Shown in pieces: positions 48,546-58,658 of a DNA stretch of 64,000 bases. The stretch's first letter is position 1, and each line of letters starts with the position of its first letter. The notes beneath the pieces were generated by a model. The model was not told where the DNA came from. It was given only the letters and a program-made list of their open reading frames with translations, and did no database searches. The stretch comes from Hyaloperonospora brassicae. Lineage: Eukaryota > Oomycota > Peronosporomycetes > Peronosporales > Peronosporaceae. The position numbers were made by a program, and so were the translations under genes. The stretch lies in NCBI GenBank assembly GCA_947650285.1, contig CANTFL010000971.1:1-64000 (forward strand), written 5' to 3'.

Positions 48546-50448
48546 TGTGCTGCGCTCCACGCGACAGATCCCGACTTGCTTACCATGGAGAGGACCTGAC
48601 AGATGCACCGCATGCCATCAATGGCGCTCGACGACGATGACCACTATACAGCAAACAGAAATAGCCCTACTTCAGCATTACTGTGACTTTTTCCTGGCCA
48701 GGGTGGACTGGCGCACGTCTTGTTGTAACCCAGCAATCGGTGTATGCCATGCGGACCGCGTGAGTAGCGTAGCAAAAAACCGTATCATCGCGAGACGATG
48801 GGGCGACGACAATTACAGTCGCCCGGGCCGACCGCCTGGGCAGGGCATTGTTCGCATGTCCAAAGCCGCTGCTACGAGTGGTGACGATGGTGATGATGAC
48901 TGTGACTGTGGGACTGGGATGATGGTGATGGTGGTACCCTACGACGCCGCCTGGAGACGTGGCGATACGCAAAGGCGTTTGCGACCCGTGGATCAGAAAA
49001 GACGACGATCGCCGACCCGACGCGGCGGCGGCGGCTTTAGTGCCCTACACAGCGCAGAGGGCCCAAGTGTGTCCCATGCTGCAGAAGCGGCTGGCAGCAA
49101 ATCTGTGCCGACCGGCGCAAACTGGTCTCGTGAACTGAACTCCGGGCAAGATACTTTTGCTTGCATCGCGCCTTTTCGGCGGACCCCGCACGGCAGCTGG
49201 GCGCTTTGCCATGCACGTGGCGTGGCTTTGCGTCACAGCAGCTCGCGGCGTGCACTGGGCGCGAGGGAGTGCGTAGGGGACTGGGCGACTGGGCCAGCGG
49301 CAGCAGCAGGCGGCTCGATCGAAAATGCACTCTCGCTGCCGCCGCCCACCCCCACCACCTGCGACAGATCGGACAAAGAGGAGCTTTTTCTCTATCCCTT
49401 CTCCCGAACCAAATAAAAAACGAGCAAATCGCTGGAAATTCCCGCGCGTCGACGATGTCGCCCGCTTCCACTCTCGTTCGTGAGCCGATCGATACTGTGC
49501 GTGAGTCGAGCCACCAAACGTCATCAAGTTGACCGACCGCGTGTGGTACGTACACGCGATTGAGGATGAACCGAATACAAACCAAAGACAAAGACGACGA
49601 AAACAAATGCGTCGCTGTCGTTGTCGCCTTTGCCCGACGCAAGTGCTGCTGATCTCGCGGTCCGCTTGGTCGTCCGCGCAGCAGCTGTTGGGCTGCTCGC
49701 GATCTTGTGGCTTACAACTTTGCGACAAGCGATCCAGTGATGTTGCCACTGCCCGCGCTCTGTGCCCGCGCGCTTCTGCCCTAGTCGCAAGAGAACTGAC
49801 TCACTTTACCGACGACTGGCGCCCACTATGGAGGCCAGCGCACGACCGCACGCTCGCGCAAAACGCGAGTGAGCCACCGTCGATATCTTGTCGCCGCACA
49901 GGCCGCAGAGCTCAAAAACCGCACCAAGCAGCAGCAGCAGCAGCCGACGCCGCACCAATTGATCGGTCAATCGATCAATCGATCAATCGATCGTCCGAGC
50001 CCCGCGAGCAGCCGAGTGTTTCATCCGTTCCCGACGAAAAAGGTGAGTCGCTCGAGCAGTTCCGACCGGACGAGCGCCACTGGATCCGCCCCCCGTCGCT
50101 CCGTCGCGTGTGGTTGCAACAGCCGCCAGCTGCTGGGCCTTGGGCGGGGTTGCGGTTGTGGGACAGCGGATCCAGTCCTCGGTGCCGACCGCCGCCGTCA
50201 TTTGCGCGGCGTGGACCTGTTCCGTCACTCGAAGATTAGCCCTCTCACTTTGACTCTCTCGCTCTCGCTCTCCATTGCTGCCGCAGAAGTCAGTCGCCCG
50301 GCCGTTTCGTTCCTCTGCTCGTCTCGCCCGCCCGCCCGCCCGCTCACTCGCTCTCTCTCTCTCTCCCCGACGTGGCTGCCGTTGCGACACGCGCAACGTC
50401 GAGACGCGACCTATTTTTAGCGGACGGTCTGTGTGATAGCGACAAAGT
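48546..50448. promoter_or_regulatory. Long GC-rich upstream region of the MYB gene with microsatellites
   Basis: This region lies upstream of the MYB start. A 289-codon plus frame (48547-49416) is open but low-complexity and is contradicted by equally long minus-strand frames. Simple repeats include TGATGG-type repeats at 48886-48935, a CAG run at 49928-49943, an ATCGATCA repeat at 49961-49993 and a CT run at about 50347-50366 close to the MYB start. The CT-rich tract fits a 5-prime UTR or core promoter. Confidence 0.4.
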
Positions 50449-51705
50449 ATGGACCGCGTCAAGCGCGCGGGCAGCTACGGCAGCAGTTACAGCCCCTGGC
50501 AAAGGCACAGCGTTGCGTCACTTGATAAGGTGCGTGCTCACCAACAACACACTGCGAGTTTCGTGGCGGCCACGCGACAAACGCCCGTGTTTGACTCTGT
50601 GTGTGCCTCGTCTGCTGCCCCTTCTGCTGCTGCGTCTGCATTGTCCATGAAACAGGAAGCTGAGCCGTGGAGCAGCTCGTCGAGGTTTGGGCTCGCCAAC
50701 ATTCTCAACCGCACCGGCTCTAGCGCCTCGGGCCATCACCCAATGCCGCCTGCCTTCAGTCTCCCATCGCTGCACGGGTTCGAGACACCGCAGCGGCCCG
50801 CGGCGATCAAGCAAGAGATGCCGGCAGCACTGCCGCCCTATGAGGAGAACCACTACGTCTCTGCACGTACGCAGCAGCATCACCCGCTGCAACGACGCAG
50901 CGTCCAGTCGTCTCCAGTTCGAGACTCGCCGTCGCCCGACTCGCGCCGGGTCGGGGAAGGAGCAGTGCATGCCTGTGGAGAAGACGCGAGCCAGGACTCG
51001 GAAAACGCGATCGTTGGAACGCGGGGCGGCACGATCACCCGCGGGGGTCGCTGGTCGGCGGACGAACACGAACGCTTTCTCGAGGGGTTCCGCATCCACG
51101 GACACAAGTGGAAGCGCGTGCAGCACGTGGTCCGCACACGGTCAGTGACTCAAGTGCGTACACACGCCCAGAAGTATCTGTTGAAGGTGGCCAAGCTCAA
51201 AGCTGAAAAGAAGCAAAGCGGCAAGTCCGCCGATATGGCCACTGTGGCGACGGGGTACTCGAGCGGACCTGCCGCGCCAGTGTCACTTGATGGCCGCGAC
51301 ACAGCTCCGTCGACACCCGAGCAAGGCGGTACCGCTGACAGCCCTCGCAAAACCCCGCAAGACAAAGTCCGACGGCTGGATCATGGCAGCTGCGACCCAG
51401 TCGATCAAGAGTACATTGCCGCTGCTGCGACAACGCTGTGTTTCCTCATGAGCCAAAAGATCGACTCGCTGTTTGACTCGAGACACGAGCTACAAGCGGA
51501 ACAAGACGCCGCCGAGCACGAGCCATACGACTGCTACGTGCCGCAGACAGTGGGTCAACTGGACGCAGAATGCACTGCGTCTCGCAAGCGGTCGTTCATG
51601 CAGATTCTCGATGACCAAGCGACTGGTGAGTACGTGTCATCGTACGATCCTGCCCACGGCGATCCTTCGTCGTACACAATTGAAGGCAACAAACTCTGCT
51701 CGTAA
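50449..51705 (+). CDS. Single-repeat MYB transcription factor, SHAQKYF type
   Basis: An intronless 418-residue protein. One MYB/SANT repeat lies at about 200-247: GGRWSADEHERFLEGFRIHG, then HKWKRVQHVVRTRSVTQVRT, ending HAQKYLLKV. The C-terminal signature is THAQKYL where the plant and protist family has SHAQKYF. These proteins bind DNA as sequence-specific nuclear regulators; the target genes cannot be inferred. The first tryptophan is present, and the helix-3 segment (QVRTHAQKY) carries the recognition residues. The N-terminal 190 residues are Ser/Pro/Gln-rich and disordered, with two acidic lysine motifs MKQE and IKQE that could be SUMO sites. A Lys-rich stretch (KLKAEKK) follows the repeat and may act as nuclear import signal. 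It converges on the TTC33-like gene, with stop codons 365 bp apart. Confidence 0.9.
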   Translation: MDRVKRAGSYGSSYSPWQRHSVASLDKVRAHQQHTASFVAATRQTPVFDSVCASSAAPSAAASALSMKQEAEPWSSSSRFGLANILNRTGSSASGHHPMPPAFSLPSLHGFETPQRPAAIKQEMPAALPPYEENHYVSARTQQHHPLQRRSVQSSPVRDSPSPDSRRVGEGAVHACGEDASQDSENAIVGTRGGTITRGGRWSADEHERFLEGFRIHGHKWKRVQHVVRTRSVTQVRTHAQKYLLKVAKLKAEKKQSGKSADMATVATGYSSGPAAPVSLDGRDTAPSTPEQGGTADSPRKTPQDKVRRLDHGSCDPVDQEYIAAAATTLCFLMSQKIDSLFDSRHELQAEQDAAEHEPYDCYVPQTVGQLDAECTASRKRSFMQILDDQATGEYVSSYDPAHGDPSSYTIEGNKLCS

Positions 51706-52069
51706 AGGACGAGAGAGAGCATCATTGGAGCCGCCCGTTTTCTCGACTGATGACGAACTATTAACAACCCGATCCAGGAGACGTGCTGGAAGACTGTCAA
51801 GCTTGGCAAAATCCGCGATCTCGCTTCTTCATCGACGGCGGTGATCGCGTGCGTGCTCGCTCGAATGCATACATCTCGTGTATATGTGGAAGAGCACGGG
51901 CTTGCTCAAGTCTGGCGGGATTCAAGCGGCGATGGAAGCAGGGAGAACGGTAATGCGCGGCAGTTTATATCTTGTAAGTTAGATGCCACAGTATACATAT
52001 ACATAGATTCTTACCTCACCGTTTCCGAGCAGAGCTGCAGGAAGCTCGCACAAATGCATGTGACCGTGC

Positions 52070-52900
52070 TCACGTGCGTCCCTCGAGGCTGCATCCTGTT
52101 TTCGCTCGGAGGGTCAAGTGCTTGAAGCACGAGATCACCTGTAGCTTATCCAGCTCCACTTCTCGCGCCGCCTCTTCGTCGCGTTTGCGCAGCGCTCGGT
52201 CCTGTCGCGCGAGCTGCTTTTCGATCTCTTGACGATCGGCTGCCATTTCGTCCGTCCATGCGCCAGCATTCAGCGCGACTGCCTACGCAAACAGCCCAAT
52301 CCAGCGTGAGACACGACGACGCGGCGAGCGCACAAAGACACGGACGGCACGACTGACTTGCTGCAGGGCGTCGCGAGCGAGCGTCAACTCGCCAAAGTTG
52401 AGGTGGCACCGCGCCAGCGTGAGGAAGCCGTCGCTCCACGCCGGTGCCAAGTCGGTCGCTCGGCGGGCGTACATTACCGCCTGGAAGTCCTCGTACACCG
52501 CCATCGACGCCTGGGCCAGCAGCTCGTACAGCACAGCATTGCTCGCGTCCACGCCAAGTGCTTCGTGCCACCTGCTCATGGCGGCCCGAAAGCGTCCCGC
52601 GTCCGCCAGTCGATTGCCTTCGTCTTTGAGCCGCTCGACTTTGGTCCGACTGTCTTCAAGCAGTTCCACCGGTCGGCGCTTCGCACGTGCGGCGCTGTCC
52701 ATGTTCTCCACCTGCAGCTCCGCGTCCTCTTCACTCTGAAACGCACCGCTGCAGACCACCACCGCCGCAGCCCCCTCCGGCCCCCCGTCGCACTGCCATC
52801 GCCGCCGCTTTCGCGACGACTTCCACGCGAATCGGACCGGCGGCATGACAATCGCGAGGTCGGACGGCATGGGTCGGGTCGGGTCGGCCGGGTGTACCAC
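52070..52900 (-). CDS. TTC33-like tetratricopeptide-repeat protein
   Basis: Two exons (52900-52358 and 52282-52070), joined by a 75-nt intron (donor GTCAGT, acceptor TGCGTAG) in phase 0, give about 250 residues. After a basic N-terminus with FAWKSSRKRRR, a segment of about 70 residues is acidic. The TPR part then runs KDEGNRLADAGRFRAAMSRW, DASNAVLYELLAQASMAVYE, RATDLAPAWSDGFLTLARCH and ELTLARDALQQAVALN. This order, the basic start and the WHEAL motif match the small vertebrate protein TTC33, whose role is poorly known; TPRs bind partner proteins. Exon 2 adds a charged coiled coil (EIEKQLARQDRALRKRDEEA). Splicing joins ALQQ to AVALN and so completes a TPR helix, which supports the intron. Start could also be the Met at 52870. 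Confidence 0.82.
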
Positions 52901-53009
52901 AGTCGCGGTACACTCGGGCCTCGCTGCTCATAGCCAATGATAACACGCTCTCGCGTCGAGCAGTTCATTGGTGAGTCAGTCCATTACAATTTGCTCGGGC
53001 GGAGCTGTC
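52901..53009. promoter_or_regulatory. Compact bidirectional promoter of TTC33-like and RIO2 genes
   Basis: Only 109 bp separate the two start codons. On the plus strand AGTCCATTACAATTTGC (52979-52995) closely fits the oomycete initiator plus flanking element (TCATTY followed by CAWTTT). This puts RIO2 transcription start about 25-30 nt before its ATG. On the minus strand ATCATTGGC near 52935-52943 resembles a plain initiator for the TPR gene. No TATA box. Confidence 0.6.
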
Positions 53010-54648
53010 ATGAAGCTCGACGTGACTGCGATGCGGTACCTGACGAAGGAGCACTTTCGCGTGTTGACGGCGATTGAGATGGGCATGAAGAACCACCAGG
53101 TCGTGCCCGTGGCGCTCATCACGATCATCGCCAAGTTGCGCCACGGCGGCGTGCAGAAGATTCTGTCGCACTTGTTGCGCAACAAACTCATTGCGCACGA
53201 CGGCGACGCGTACGACGGCTACCGGCTCACGTACAGTGGCTATGACTTTCTCGCACTGCGTGTGTTCCTGCAACGCGGCCACATTACGGGACTGGGCCGT
53301 CAGATTGGCGTTGGCAAAGAGTCGGACATTTACTTGGCGACGCAAGAGGACGGCACGGAAGTCGCGATCAAGTTCCACCGACTCGGACGCACGTCGTTCC
53401 GAGCGGTGAAAAGCAAACGCGACTACTTGAAGAACCGCAAGTCCGTGAGCTGGTTCTACATGTCGCGACTCTCGGCCATGAAAGAATACGCTTTTCTGAA
53501 GGTACAATGGAGCAGCAAACGGGCAATCGCCGGTTGGTTGTGGTCGAGAATGATGCTGTCGCTAACTTGCTTCCTTGTTTGCTTGCTTGCTTCTGGCGAT
53601 GTTGTAGGCGCTATATGACCGTGACTTTCCGACGCCGACGCCCATTGACTGCAATCGCCATGCGATCTGCATGAGTCTCGTGGATGGCTACCCGCTTAAT
53701 CAAGTACGCCGCCTGGCCAACTCGAAGGACGTGTATGACGCGGCCATGTCCATCGTCGTTCGTCTAGCGGAATACGGGCTGGTCCATTGCGACTTCAATG
53801 AGTTCAACATCATGATTGGAGGCGAGGGCAAAATCACAATGATTGATTTCCCACAGATGATTTCCACGTCGCACCCGAACGCTGCCGAGTGAGTGCAGCT
53901 GACTTTCTTGCTGTGTAGCTCGCGCGTGCTCACTGTCATGTGCTTTCAGGCTGTTCGATCGCGACGTGCACGGACTCGTGAAGTTCTTCTCGCGGCTGCA
54001 GGGTGGCGCGTACACACCAGACGTGAGTTTTATTTTGCAGAATCGTGAGCGCTGAAAGTGACTGGAAGAAGGAGTAGTTGCGGATCTGATTTGTTTTTCT
54101 CGTCACAGCGTGTTCCGAAGCTGGACGACATCGTCGCAGACGAGAGTGTTCGACTTGACGAGGACGTGGAAGCAAGTGGCTTTGGCAAGGAGTTTGGCGA
54201 GAAAGTGCACGATGTACGTTGGCGATATCTCGGTAAATGTTTTGAGGACTGGCGATTGACGATGTATTGTCGATTGCAGCTCTCGATCTTTTCGGCTCAT
54301 CAGAATGTTGAGGACAGCGATAGCGATGACGATAGCGCGGATGACGAAAGCGTGGAACAGGATGAGGAGGAAAGTGGAGAAGAAAGTGACGAGGAGGAGA
54401 AACTGGTTCATCTTGTGCAGGGCGTGAAAGACGCGACGCTCGATAGCCAGGTTGATCATGGGTCGAATGAACCGGTCGACGAGGACATTGACGAGACACA
54501 GGATTCGTATGTTGTGGAGAATGAAGTGATCAAGCAGCGGGTGCAACGGGAGCGGCAGACACGCCAAAAAGAGGGTGGTAAGCGGCGGTCGCGAAACACG
54601 TCCAAGCTCAGTATCAAGGGCAAGCTGTACCACAAGAGCGACTGGTAG
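53010..54648 (+). CDS. RIOK2: RIO2 atypical serine kinase/ATPase, 40S ribosome maturation
   Basis: Five exons: 53010-53501, 53608-53888, 53950-54022, 54109-54213 and 54280-54648 (introns 106, 61, 86 and 66 nt), giving about 439 residues. RIO2 acts on late pre-40S particles, where its ATPase cycle releases assembly factors. The N-terminal winged helix is 1-90 (MKLDVTAMRYLTKEHFRVL). The P-loop region is VGKESDIY (101-108), the ATP-binding Lys is in VAIKFHR (118-124), the catalytic loop is HCDFNEFN (224-231, Asp226) and the metal site is MIDFPQM (242-248). The Gly of the HGD motif is Cys here. The C-terminus is very acidic, then basic (VQRERQTRQKEGGKRRSRN). An upstream in-frame Met at 52968 is rejected because the family starts at MKLDVTAMRYL. 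The last intron is in frame and stop-free, so a 22-residue longer isoform is possible. Confidence 0.93.
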
Positions 54649-57600
54649 TGTGACGCGAGTGCAGGCAAGATGCTATGGATAACTCCGTGTCGACAGCCTT
54701 TGTACCAGTGAGTGGTCGCGTGAAGCTCTTGATTTGTATTATGGAATTGAATACGAAGCGCGACATCTGTTTGAACAGCTCCAGACGTGGCTTATTTTGC
54801 GGCCGTATATCGCTGTGTTTGTGCACATGTTGCTTCAGCCTTATCCTGCCGCTCATGGCATTATCGGTCGGAAGTCAGTGTTCTGTTGCTGCATTTGTTG
54901 CAGGTCTGCTTGACTACGCCCTGACATGCCGTCATCTCCGTGTAGTCAATGCCTCGCGCTTGTTTGCTTTCTTCCTTTATGCGGCCATATCAGCGTGGCA
55001 CCTTGTTGCTAGTGATTACGTCGGCTAACGCGATGTCATCCGAAGGTCTTTTGTCCATCTACCATGTACAAGCCCAAAGTGTACGCGCTACGCTGTAGCG
55101 CACACATTTCACCACGCAAAAACAGCTATCGACATTCGAGATTGCATCCTATACAAAATGTACCCGACAAGGGGTGATACCTCGTGCCACATGGTAGTCG
55201 ATAGCCTGTCCTGCTTCTGTTCGACGCCCATTATTCGTGGCCCATTAATGTCTGCAGTATTCCCCACTGAAATTGCAGACACTGTTTTTGCTGCTATGGA
55301 ATGCCAACAAGTGAAGCGTTGTGTCTAATGGCAACAATCATCGCGCGTCAGTTTTTGCATCGTAAGGTAGCCGTGGTTTTCAAACTTGACATGAGATGAT
55401 GGTTATAGCACGCACTCCTCTTCCTGCATTGCCTGGTAAGATTGGACAATGTAGCGCGGTGAAGGTTTGCGTACTATCAACTCGGGTCGACTAGCTTACA
55501 GTAGCAGACGGATCAAAGCATTGTATGACTGCAATGTAGCTTGAGGACTGAAGACATGAGCGCTTGTTGTTAGTGAGCTACTTAACGTAATGCATTTCAC
55601 AGTAGCGAACAACAAGCTTTCAACTTCTGGTGCATAAAAAACCTTTCTTACTATTTCCTCCTAGTCTTAACACGTCGACAATGCAGCGTACTAGCTTCGC
55701 CATTGACAAAGACGCTTGCGATGAATAAGTCCATTGGTAGATAAACCAGATGTGTGCAATCCCATTTACATGCAACTTCTTTCGCTCAACAATACGTTTG
55801 ACTCTTCTACCGCTCGCGTGCAAAGAGCTACTACCGATATGCACAATAGTTTCAGAGGGCGTGTACTATCCCCTGCAAAGCCAACATCCGTTTCTTGACA
55901 GCTAAAAGTTGCAATCGTTCCAGTGCGTAATTTTGATATACTGTCCTGGGTGAACTTTTTCGGATTTGTCTAGCGTTTTAAAAATAGAATAGCGTTCTGT
56001 AGTGAGTGAAGATATGCCGCCACTATCGATTCATTGCAAGAAAGTGGGTTTTACGACAATGCCAATGCATGCACAGCACGCAAGTGGATAGCATCATGCG
56101 CAAACTCGAAAGGTTTGTGATTGCAGTATCGTTTTTCGGCCCAATGTGCACCAGGATGAATTGTTCTCAGCGTGCCTTATATTACTCGAGGTGCCTCGTC
56201 CGCCTTTAAAAACCGTCTGGATCATCCCACATACTTGCTTCAGCTACCGACAGCTGATCCGCCAGATCCCGCGTTGCGACTCAGTTGCAAGTGCATGTGC
56301 AGTCTGATCAAGAAATGATTAGGCTACTAAGAAAAAGTGCTACACAACGATACATTTGCTAAAAATTTCACTTGCCAATCACGCGCGACTTTCATAATTG
56401 ATCTTTGTAAAATAGCATTCTAATATCGAATAATTGAGCAAATCCAGAATGTACTACCAATTAATACACAGCTACAAGTAAACTAAAAGATAAAGAACTT
56501 AGCAAACGAGGACATCACTTTTGTCATCCTCGAATTTCCACTTCAACGCAACAGTGGTAAGAATGGTACTTTTCAATACACTATTGATAAGCACTTCACG
56601 ACGACCTGCATTGTTGGGCCCCATATTATGTTTGCAATTCTCTCTTTAGACGTTATGACACGATGGGAGGCGTCACACTGCATTATGGACTACCGTACCA
56701 GCCCCAGCTTGTACTGCACTATTGAACGTCTCGTACGGTTGTGACTCGCGTGAGTGGCTCTCGGTACATCCAGATGGTAGCCAAGACACGACTTATTTTC
56801 AATCGTTTTTTGCCTCATAGTTCATACATGCGTCGACACATACCAATGTTCGTACAGCTTGACAAGAACGTGGCCGCTCACTCAAGTATAATGCAGGCTA
56901 AAAGCAAAGGGTAGTCTTGCCACCCGAGGTACGGTAGGGGGTCCCTTCGTGCTGCTTAGAAAGACGGGTTTGTGCAGACAGGGTCTTGCTGAGCAAAGGG
57001 CCCTATGGATGAATATGATTGAACGAATGTGGTAGAAACAGACAACGATTTGCGTGATGTATGTCTTGTCATCTTGACCTTTATGACTTTAATGCTTAGT
57101 CGACACTTTATCCGTATACATCATCATTGACCTGAGCTCTGGCAAACAAGAGGACTGCGGGAAGAGGCTACCCAACGCTTTTCGTATCCACGTAAAACGT
57201 TCAGCAAAACTACAGCATGATTGTTAGTTTGATCTTTGAGTATGCCCGAGTGTTTCACATGGCTTTGTCAGGCGTAGGAACGGCATTTGGCTATCTGTAA
57301 ATGGCGAGACTACCGATGAAGCCATTCAAAGACTTGCGAGACTCGGGGCGGAGTGGATCATCGAGCAAACGAGGTGCTCTTGGGAACCTACCATTTTGAT
57401 TCGTGGTGCGTTGTCGGAACAAGTTTTACAACACAAATTACGGCCAGAAAAATTATTTGCGCGGGAAACTGCATCACTCGACTTTCTTGCAAGGGGGTGA
57501 TGACTGAATCGTACAAAGTTACTGACAATGCCGCAAAGTGCGAACCCTTTGAGTTCACTAATTAGAATTGCTCTCGTTGTGGAGTTCAGGGTGAGTGTGA

Positions 57601-58658
57601 TACATATGTACTGTTGGCGTTTGCCAATCGCTCAGTCGACTTCGGTCAGGAGATGTACCACAAAGCATATAACAGCGTGAGCTAACTTGGTTAGCACATT
57701 TGCATCATCTACAAGACTAGCTTAGTGAAGCCGACAACAACATACTTGATCTAGCAATCGTCACCCCGGCAGATTGTGCGCCAGCGCGTTCTCGCGCGTC
57801 ACATGTTGGGTGTTCATGAGTTTGCTTCATACTTCTTAACCGCACCTTTGCTGTTCAGTGTTGGAGGCGATCCTGGGCTGTCACAAAAGGCGGTTCCGCA
57901 CGACGAGCCAGCACTAGAAAAGTCGACTTGCTGCTGTGAAGGATAGGACCGAGACAGTCACAAAAAAGTCTTGATCGGCAAGATGAGCCTTTCAGCGATG
58001 CGGTACAGAGGTTTGACATCCATGGCTATCAAAAGGATGGTTGAATCAATGCTTGACGGGCTCGTGCATGTCGTGAGTGGTTGCTTGCCGCTCATGTCAA
58101 TGATTGTAAGTGTTGTCAATATCAAATGGTGAGTTGCAATCGCTACAATATGGCCCTTTCTTCACCTGTGTTGACATCGTCACAATGCTGTACTGAGATA
58201 AAAATGGGCATCACGTCGCGACAAATGGAACGCCTTGCAGGGACAGGTGCTTGGAATCGCCACCGCGCTGGCATTGCCAGCAGTTTTTGTGTGTTCTGCA
58301 TTGTACATATTTCTTTTGGAATGCAGAGACGCTTCCGTTGATGGAATCACCGCCAATGGTACGTCGTACACCATTGTCAACACTGAACAGCAACTCTAAC
58401 TCGCTTATCCGCAATTTGAGCACTTTGTTCACAACGTGTAGAACTTCGACGCTTTTTGGGTCCATCGAATAGGCACAAGCTGATGTACTAGGGCGCTCGC
58501 ATGTACGTGTACGCTTCCGCGATGCACTTAGCGAACAATACGTAACATGCCATCGAACCCGGACAGCGACGAATGAGGCTTGCCAGACTTCATATCACAG
58601 GGAGTTTGCCAAAGAGTAAATAATATTATCCTCCGTTAAAACCCACATGCATGTGGAT
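54649..58658. other. Gene-poor interval between RIO2 and the DEAD-box helicase
   Basis: No confident gene. A 117-codon plus frame at 54675-55028, with Cys- and Leu-rich hydrophobic sequence, starts 27 bp after the RIO2 stop and may be only its 3-prime UTR. A hydrophobic open stretch at about 58240-58400 on plus (GIATALAVPAVFVCSALYIF) looks like a membrane segment, but no gene can be built around it. The remainder shows no domains. Confidence 0.4.

Noticed and set aside
48547..49416. 289-codon plus-strand open frame upstream of the MYB gene
   Set aside because: It is low-complexity, has no domain, and minus-strand frames of similar length overlap it. This is typical of GC-rich non-coding DNA.
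53800..53840. Gly-to-Cys change in the RIO2 HGDFNEFN catalytic loop taken as a sign of inactivity
   Set aside because: The catalytic Asp and Asn residues are kept, and this position is not catalytic, so loss of function is not supported.
54675..55028. 117-codon hydrophobic frame right after RIO2
   Set aside because: It lies within the expected RIO2 3-prime UTR, has no motif, and other frames over the same bases are also open.
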